A stretch of 13,129 bases of DNA from Bacteroidales bacterium (GTDB lineage: Bacteria; Bacteroidota; Bacteroidia; Bacteroidales; UBA10428), in contig JAFGVG010000051.1 in NCBI GenBank assembly GCA_016938095.1, positions 1 to 13,129 on the forward strand, written 5' to 3'. The number at the start of each line of letters is the position of its first letter. Within the stretch, counting starts at the first letter, position 1. Below are positions 8,660 to 13,129 of the stretch, one piece after another. A model generated the notes under the pieces. The model was not told the origin of the DNA. It did no database searches and saw only the letters and a program-made list of their open reading frames with translations. The position numbers and the translations under genes are program-made.

Positions 8660-8970
8660 ATCACGCTAAAAATCAACTTAACCAGAAATATCAGGGCAGT
8701 CAGTACCACGGTGGTGACCATTACTCCCTTGGCAGCCCTCATCCAGTCGAAACTGTTGAAGATAAAAAAAAGCACCAGGTTTGGCAGTACGCAATGGCTG
8801 AGGAGCACAGGAAGGATATTACCGGCCACCAGGTGGTTTGAAAACAAAGTATGGTGTACGTTTTGCACTTTGGCAAAATACATCACAAAGTAAATGATCA
8901 CGGGCAGCAGGGTGGCCATAATCACCCCTGTAAGCAATGTATTGAATTTTTGTATGGATATCTTTTTCAT
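8656..8970 (-). CDS. Small three-helix membrane protein of unknown function between surE and lpxB
   Basis: I do not recognise this family. The start at 8970 gives a 104-residue protein (MKKISIQKFN...). An in-frame ATG at 9090 would add 40 low-complexity residues that lie inside surE coding sequence, so I reject it. Three hydrophobic segments are visible: about 12-33 (LLTGVIMATLLPVIIYFVMYFA), 50-71 (including ILPVLLSHCVLPNLVLFFIF) and 82-103 (GVMVTTVVLTALIFLVKLIF). A basic N-terminus (K2, K3, K8) suggests it faces the cytosol, and the loop at 34-49 is His/Asn-rich (VQNVHHTLFSNH). It starts 4 nt after the surE stop and its TGA overlaps the lpxB ATG. The coupling suggests expression in step with lipid A synthesis, but any role as an LpxB partner is only inference. 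Confidence 0.8.
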   Translation of the reverse strand: MKKISIQKFNTLLTGVIMATLLPVIIYFVMYFAKVQNVHHTLFSNHLVAGNILPVLLSHCVLPNLVLFFIFNSFDWMRAAKGVMVTTVVLTALIFLVKLIFSVI

Positions 8971-8974
8971 GTTA

Positions 8975-9754
8975 TTAGAAGTGCCATTTACGGAGCGTTT
9001 CCAGGGTGTTGTAACAGGTAAGATCGGTGTTAAGGGGCACAATTGAAACGTAATTGTTGCGGAGCGCCCATTCATCGGTGTCGGTGGCATCGGGTTCGGT
9101 GTTGTGAAAAGTACCTGTCAGCCAGTAGTAATGTTTCCCCGTTGGATCGGTGCGTTTGTCGAATTCTTCGCGCCAGAAGCCCTTGTTTTGCCGGCATATT
9201 TTCACACCGGCAACCTGGTGGAGCGCTATATCGGGTATGTTTACGTTGAGACATGTGACCTTGCCAAAACCTTGCTGCAGTACCTTTTGGGTAATGGTCC
9301 GTGCATAATGACCTGCAGTGGTGAAGTCGGCATGGTGATCGTGATTGAGCAACGAATAACCTATTGAAACAATATCGTTGATGCTTCCTTCAAGTGCCGC
9401 ACCCATGGTGCCTGAATAGAAAACACTGGCGGATGCATTGGAACCGTGGTTGATTCCCGACAACAGTAGATCGGGCTTTTGCGGAAGAAGCTGGTTGAGG
9501 GCCATTTTCACACAATCTACCGGCGTACCGTAACAGCGGTAAATGGTAAGATCTTCTTTATCAACCATTTTGCTTACCCTGAGCGGTACCTTTACCGTAA
9601 TGGCATGCGACATACCCGACTGGGGCTCGGCAGGCGCAACCACCACCAGTTTTCCGAGTGAGCTGACACTTTCGATAAGGGCTTTCAGCCCCGGAGCTTC
9701 CACACCATCGTCGTTGGTTACCAGTATCAGTGGCTTATGCTGAATTTCAGACAT
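8975..9754 (-). CDS. surE: 5'/3'-nucleotidase SurE
   Basis: The start at 9754 gives 259 residues beginning MSEIQHKPLILVTNDDG. The longer frame from 9832 would add 26 residues and run through the promoter region, so it is rejected. SurE is a cytosolic, divalent-metal-dependent phosphatase that removes phosphate from nucleoside monophosphates, with a stationary-phase survival role described in other bacteria. Metal-site residues match the family: D15 and D16 in TNDDG, S46 in APAEPQSGMSHAIT, and N102 in SGINHGSN. The block YGTPVDCVKMAL (75-86) and YSGTMGAALEG are also typical. It is the first gene of the minus-strand block, directly behind a -7-like element at 9773-9780. The surE-lpxB neighbourhood recurs in Bacteroidota. 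Confidence 0.96.
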   Translation of the reverse strand: MSEIQHKPLILVTNDDGVEAPGLKALIESVSSLGKLVVVAPAEPQSGMSHAITVKVPLRVSKMVDKEDLTIYRCYGTPVDCVKMALNQLLPQKPDLLLSGINHGSNASASVFYSGTMGAALEGSINDIVSIGYSLLNHDHHADFTTAGHYARTITQKVLQQGFGKVTCLNVNIPDIALHQVAGVKICRQNKGFWREEFDKRTDPTGKHYYWLTGTFHNTEPDATDTDEWALRNNYVSIVPLNTDLTCYNTLETLRKWHF

Positions 9755-9772
9755 GAGAAAAGAATAAAAACA

Positions 9773-9780
9773 CAAAGATA
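9773..9780 (-). promoter_or_regulatory. Putative Bacteroidota -7 element for the surE-led operon
   Basis: Read on the minus strand these bases are TATCTTTG, an exact match to the TAnnTTTG -7 consensus of Bacteroidota primary sigma promoters. It lies about 18 bp upstream of the surE ATG (9754), implying a very short leader. No TTTG-like -33 element is seen at the usual 19-21 bp spacing; the 8-bp tandem repeats occupy that position instead. Confidence 0.5.
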
Positions 9781-9789
9781 TTATTTTTA

Positions 9790-9821
9790 GCGATGAAGCG
9801 ATGAAGTGATGAGGGAATGAA
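9790..9821. repeat. Four tandem copies of an 8-bp unit (GCGATGAA-like)
   Basis: The units are GCGATGAA, GCGATGAA, GTGATGAG and GGAATGAA: two identical copies followed by two with two changes each. They sit in the middle of the surE/pheT divergent intergenic region, between the two candidate -7 elements. The array could be a slippage-prone spacer or a set of direct-repeat protein sites; sequence alone cannot say which. Confidence 0.75.
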
Positions 9822-9831
9822 GCGGTGCACA

Positions 9832-9849
9832 CAAAAATGATTATTTTTG
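9832..9849. promoter_or_regulatory. 7-bp inverted repeat overlapping the pheT -7 element
   Basis: CAAAAAT at 9832-9838 is the exact reverse complement of ATTTTTG at 9843-9849, with a 4-nt spacer. The right arm lies within the TATTTTTG -7 candidate. It could be an operator-like site, but AT-rich palindromes of this size also arise by chance, so confidence is low. Confidence 0.25.
9842..9849 (+). promoter_or_regulatory. Putative Bacteroidota -7 element for pheT
   Basis: TATTTTTG is an exact match to TAnnTTTG and lies 19 bp before the pheT ATG at 9869, so transcription would start a few bases downstream with a short leader. No clear TTTG is present at -33. The region is T-rich, so a chance match is possible. 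No transcription-attenuation leader peptide of the kind known upstream of pheST in enterobacteria fits in this short space. Confidence 0.45.
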
Positions 9850-9868
9850 TTTTTTTAATTACTAATCC

Positions 9869-12325
9869 ATGAATATTTCATACAGTTGGCTAAAGCAATA
9901 TATCGATATCGATCTGAGCGTTGCAGAAGTAGCCCGTGTACTTACCAGCATCGGACTCGAAGTGGAAAGTGTTGAATCAGTTGAAAAAATAAAGGGAGGG
10001 CTGAAAGGCTTTGTAATAGGTGAGGTCAAAACCTGTGAAAAGCATCCCGATGCAGATAAGCTATCGGTAACAACCGTGGATACCGGCGGTGAAAGCCTGC
10101 TCAGTATTGTGTGCGGAGCACCCAATGTAGCTGCAGGTCAACATGTTGTGGTGGCCACAGAAGGTACCACTGTATACAAGGGTGATGAAAGCTTTAAAAT
10201 AAAGAAGGCTAAACTGCGCGGTGTATTGTCCGAAGGGATGATCTGTGCCGAGGACGAAATTGGAATCGGCAGTAGTCACGATGGCATTATGGTGTTGCCC
10301 GGTGAAGCTCCCATTGGTATGGCGGCTGAAAAGTACTTTAATGTTGAGGCTGAAACCATGTTTGTTATAGGTCTGACGCCAAACCGTATCGACAGCGCTT
10401 CGCATTTTGGTGTTGCCAGAGACCTTGCTGCATACCTGGGAAAAGAAATTTCGGTTCACCTTAAAAAACCTGATATTTCTGTCTTCGCTATCGAAAATCA
10501 ATCGTATCCTGTGGAGGTTGTCATCGAAAATCCCCGTGCTTGTCCCCGCTATGCCGGTGTAACGGTTTCGGGTGTTACGGTTGAGCCTTCTCCGAAATGG
10601 CTGCAGGAAAGGCTTCTGTCAATAGGCATGAATCCGGTTAACAATGTTGTTGACATTACCAATTTTGTGCTGCATGAGCTTGGGCAGCCCTTGCATGCCT
10701 TTGATGCCGATGAATTAAACGGCAAAAAGATAATTGTAAAAAACCTGCCGGAGGGAACACCCTTTGTAACGCTTGATGGCGTGGAAAGGAAGTTGTCGGC
10801 CGACGACCTGATGATATGCGACAACAAACGCCCTGTTGCCATTGGCGGCGTATTTGGCGGGTTACATTCAGGGGTGACAGCAAATACCCGCAACATATTT
10901 ATCGAAAGTGCATATTTTAATCCGGTCTCAGTGCGGCAGACCTCTAAACGGCATGGCCTCAATACCGATGCTTCATTCAGGTTTGAGCGTGGCGTGGATC
11001 CTGAAAATACCCTGGTGGCCCTCAAACGTTGTGCATTGCTGGTAAAGGAAATTGCCGGAGGCACCATATCCTCGCCGGTGGTGGATATTTACCCCGAGCC
11101 GTTAAAACCGGTCGACATCAGGCTCAACTATGCCCAGGCCGACAAGCTGATAGGTAAAAAAATCGAAAGGAGCCTGATCAGAACGATATTGCTTTCGCTT
11201 GACTTTGTCATTACCGGCGAAGACCCGGAAGGGTTTGATCTCCGCGCTCCCCTCTACCGTGTTGATGTTACCCGCGAAGCGGATATCATTGAGGAAATAT
11301 TGCGCATTTATGGATACAACAATGTGGAACTTTCGGGGACACTGCATTCGAGTCTTTCCTATTCGCCAAGGCCCGACAAAGAGAAACTGACCGAAATGAT
11401 TTCGGAGTTCTACAGCAGTAACGGCTTCTCTGAGATCATGAATAACTCACTTTCCTGCTCGGCATATTACGACCAGCTGGATACCTTTCCACCAGATCGA
11501 TTGGTGCGGATCATCAACCCGTTGAGCAATGAACTGAATGTAATGCGTCAGACGTTACTTTTTGGCGGACTTGAAACCATTCAGCACAACATGAACAGGC
11601 AACGGCCGAACCTAAGACTCTTTGAGTTAGGCAACTGCTATTACTTCGATTCCGGTAAAGGTGCGCAGCAGCCGCTTCATAAATACTCCGAAAGCTTTTT
11701 TGCTGCCTTATGGCTCACCGGCAAAAAACACGATCCCAGTTGGGTTTCATCGGGTGATAGTAAGGGTTTTTACGAGCTGAAAGGCCATCTTCAAAACGGA
11801 CTGGCCCGGCTGGGTATTTCATTAAACAAGGCCGAAGTAAAGCCACTCGATGGTAAAAAGGACCTCTATGCCGGAGGGCTGACTTATTATATGAATAACA
11901 AGCCTTTTGCAGAATTGTGCATGGTAAAACCCTCGGTACTGAAGGCCTTCGACATAAAAGCCGATGTTTTTTATGCACAACTCTATTGGGAAAACCTCAT
12001 GAAGGTGAGGGGTGACCACCGCGTTACCTATGCGGAGCTTCCTAAATTTCCCGAGGTACGGCGCGACCTTTCGTTGTTGCTTGACGATTCACTGGCATTC
12101 GAAAGCATCAGGGAACTGGCATTTCTCACCGAAAATAAGCTGCTGAAAAGGATTGACCTGTTTGATATTTACCAGGGAGAGCAGGTGGGAGCCGGAAAGA
12201 AATCCTACGCGGTATGTTTTATTTTACAGGACGAACAGACTACCCTTACGGATGAGCGCATCGACCGGATCATGAAAAAGATCATTGATGCCTGCACAAA
12301 AGAATTGGGTGCTGTAATACGATAA
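9869..12325 (+). CDS. pheT: Phenylalanine--tRNA ligase beta subunit
   Basis: This 818-residue protein is the full-length bacterial beta subunit. With PheS it forms the alpha2-beta2 synthetase that charges tRNA-Phe in the cytosol. It starts with the typical MNISYSWLKQYIDIDLS. The OB-fold tRNA-binding domain spans about 42-150 (GEVKTCEKHPDADKLSVTTV, then VCGAPNVAAGQHVVVA and LRGVLSEGMICAEDEIG). The B3/B4 editing domain follows at about 215-405 (CPRYAGVTVSGV, PVNNVVDITNFVLHELGQPL, HAFDADEL, and RFERGVDPENT). B5 lies at about 412-485 (TREADIIEEILRIYGYNNV), and the catalytic-like core after it. The FDX-ACB anticodon-binding domain runs from about 725 to the end (ELPKFPEVRRDLSLLLDDS). pheS is not adjacent on the left, so the two subunits are encoded apart, as is common in this phylum. 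The macro-domain gene starts 3 bp after the stop. Confidence 0.98.
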   Translation: MNISYSWLKQYIDIDLSVAEVARVLTSIGLEVESVESVEKIKGGLKGFVIGEVKTCEKHPDADKLSVTTVDTGGESLLSIVCGAPNVAAGQHVVVATEGTTVYKGDESFKIKKAKLRGVLSEGMICAEDEIGIGSSHDGIMVLPGEAPIGMAAEKYFNVEAETMFVIGLTPNRIDSASHFGVARDLAAYLGKEISVHLKKPDISVFAIENQSYPVEVVIENPRACPRYAGVTVSGVTVEPSPKWLQERLLSIGMNPVNNVVDITNFVLHELGQPLHAFDADELNGKKIIVKNLPEGTPFVTLDGVERKLSADDLMICDNKRPVAIGGVFGGLHSGVTANTRNIFIESAYFNPVSVRQTSKRHGLNTDASFRFERGVDPENTLVALKRCALLVKEIAGGTISSPVVDIYPEPLKPVDIRLNYAQADKLIGKKIERSLIRTILLSLDFVITGEDPEGFDLRAPLYRVDVTREADIIEEILRIYGYNNVELSGTLHSSLSYSPRPDKEKLTEMISEFYSSNGFSEIMNNSLSCSAYYDQLDTFPPDRLVRIINPLSNELNVMRQTLLFGGLETIQHNMNRQRPNLRLFELGNCYYFDSGKGAQQPLHKYSESFFAALWLTGKKHDPSWVSSGDSKGFYELKGHLQNGLARLGISLNKAEVKPLDGKKDLYAGGLTYYMNNKPFAELCMVKPSVLKAFDIKADVFYAQLYWENLMKVRGDHRVTYAELPKFPEVRRDLSLLLDDSLAFESIRELAFLTENKLLKRIDLFDIYQGEQVGAGKKSYAVCFILQDEQTTLTDERIDRIMKKIIDACTKELGAVIR

Positions 12326-12328
12326 TGA

Positions 12329-12838
12329 ATGAAAACAAAACGGATAGCGCTCATCAGAGGCGATATCACAACCCTCGATGTGGATGCCATTGTCAATGCC
12401 GCCAATAATTCCCTGCTGGGCGGCGGGGGCGTGGATGGTGCCATTCACCGGGCTGCCGGTCCGGGTCTTCTCGCAGAATGCCGTCAGCTGAATGGTTGCA
12501 ACACCGGTGAGGCAAAAATCACCAGGGGTTATAACCTGCCAGCACGATTCGTGATTCATACGGTAGGACCTGTATGGCATGGTGGCAATAGTGGCGAGGA
12601 ACATCTGCTGCGCTCGTGTTATAACGGAAGCCTCAACCTGGCCCACGATTATCAATTAAAAACCATTGCATTTCCCAATATTTCAACAGGGGTTTACGGC
12701 TACCCGAAACAACAGGCAGGCCGGGTGGCGGTTGAAGCGGTTAGTGAATGGCTGGACGTACACCCCGATTTTAAACAGGTTAATTTTGTTGCTTTTGACG
12801 AAGAAAACTTTACCATTTATGAAGAACTGCTCGGCTAA
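12329..12838 (+). CDS. Macro-domain protein, probable O-acetyl-ADP-ribose deacetylase / ADP-ribosyl hydrolase (YmdB/MacroD type)
   Basis: This 169-residue protein is a single macro domain of usual length. It begins RIALIRGDITTLDVDAIVNAANNSLLGGGGVDGAIHRAAGP. D12 contacts the adenine in the family, N26 and D36 correspond to the catalytic pair of YmdB/MacroD enzymes, and G31-G37 forms the first binding loop. The second loop is NISTGVYGYP (117-126), which wraps the distal ribose and diphosphate. These features support hydrolysis of O-acetyl-ADP-ribose or removal of mono-ADP-ribose from proteins in the cytosol. The protein has no signal peptide. It lies 3 bp after pheT and overlaps the next gene by 20 bp, so co-transcription is likely. 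No ADP-ribosyltransferase or sirtuin gene is visible nearby, so its physiological substrate is open. Confidence 0.93.
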   Translation: MKTKRIALIRGDITTLDVDAIVNAANNSLLGGGGVDGAIHRAAGPGLLAECRQLNGCNTGEAKITRGYNLPARFVIHTVGPVWHGGNSGEEHLLRSCYNGSLNLAHDYQLKTIAFPNISTGVYGYPKQQAGRVAVEAVSEWLDVHPDFKQVNFVAFDEENFTIYEELLG

Positions 12839-13129
12839 TAACCTGCGAAAGATGCTGATGATGGGGATATTGGTAGTAAGTCCCCTGTTGCTGACCGGCC
12901 AACCCGATATACCTGTTGAGGTATTTAAAAAGCATACAGCACCCGTGAAAGCGTTGGCCTTTAATGCCGATGGCAGTTTAATGGCCACCGGGGGCGACGA
13001 CAAAATGGTGTATGTATGGGATTTGAAAACCGGAAGCATCACCGCATCCATCGAAAACGGATTTGCCATCAAAGCACTTGCATTTACAGCTGGTGGTGAC
13101 CTGCTGGCCGCCTGCGGTAAAGATGTAAA
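12819..13129 (+). CDS. Secreted WD40-repeat protein (3' partial)
   Basis: An open frame starts at ATG 12819 and runs off the right edge, giving 103 complete codons. The N-terminus is a signal peptide: N and basic R10, K11, then a hydrophobic core at about 12-27 (MLMMGILVVSPLLLTG) followed by QPDIP. The ATG at 12852 is a possible alternative start that would avoid the overlap but lose the basic residues. A first WD40 blade follows at about 38-71: KKHTAPVKALAFNADGS, then LMATGGDDKMVYVWDLKTG, with the GH-like opening and WD closing. A second blade begins at about 82 (FAIKALAFTAGGDLLAACGKD). It is probably a periplasmic or outer-membrane-associated beta propeller. Its partner and function are unknown. 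The start overlaps the macro-domain gene by 20 bp. Confidence 0.85.
   Translation, partial: MKNCSANNLRKMLMMGILVVSPLLLTGQPDIPVEVFKKHTAPVKALAFNADGSLMATGGDDKMVYVWDLKTGSITASIENGFAIKALAFTAGGDLLAACGKDV

Noticed and set aside
8971..9090. 40-residue upstream extension of the small membrane protein
   Set aside because: It overlaps the conserved C-terminal coding sequence of surE and is low in hydrophobic or motif content. MKK at 8970 is a natural start.
9755..9832. 26-residue upstream extension of SurE
   Set aside because: It would be translated through the -7 element and the 8-bp repeats. The conserved SurE N-terminus begins just after the Met at 9754.
1..13129. CRISPR array, insertion sequence, phage or defence island
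   Set aside because: No spaced direct repeats, transposase, integrase, or nuclease/effector motifs were seen on either strand.

Overview
The window looks like a chromosomal segment from a Bacteroidota (Bacteroidetes) bacterium, probably Bacteroidales or a relative. The evidence is a carboxypeptidase-regulatory-like/plug/barrel outer membrane receptor, a GWxTD lipoprotein, the surE-lpxB-spoIID neighbourhood, start codons without clear Shine-Dalgarno sequences, and two TAnnTTTG-type -7 promoter elements. It is gene-dense and moderate in GC. I see no IS element, phage gene, CRISPR array, tRNA or rRNA.

Layout. Positions 1-2289 (+) hold the 3' part of a TonB-dependent-receptor-like outer membrane barrel protein whose start lies outside the window. 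It converges on a minus-strand block, and a perfect 15-bp inverted repeat (2323-2360) sits between the two and overlaps the stop codon of rlmB. The minus-strand block runs, in transcription order, surE (9754-8975), a 104-residue membrane protein of unknown function (8970-8656), lpxB (8659-7541), a SpoIID/LytB-domain protein (7530-6403), an ABC-F ATPase (6406-4457), a GWxTD lipoprotein (about 4421-3144) and rlmB (3086-2337). Junctions are 4-bp ATGA overlaps or gaps of 4-57 nt, so this is probably one operon that mixes envelope biogenesis (lipid A, peptidoglycan glycan strands, a lipoprotein) with translation-related functions (ABC-F, rRNA methylation) and nucleotide salvage (surE).

A 114-bp divergent intergenic region (9755-9868) separates surE from the plus-strand group. 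It carries a -7-like element for each direction and four tandem 8-bp repeats between them. The plus-strand group is pheT (9869-12325), a macro-domain ADP-ribose hydrolase (12329-12838) and the start of a secreted WD40-repeat protein that runs off the right edge (12819 onward).

I did not find a clearly new defence or mobile system. The content is mostly conserved housekeeping and envelope genes. The items most worth a second look are the small membrane protein translationally coupled to lpxB, the repeat-bearing divergent promoter region, the terminator-like palindrome built into the rlmB stop codon, and the pheT-macro-WD40 arrangement.
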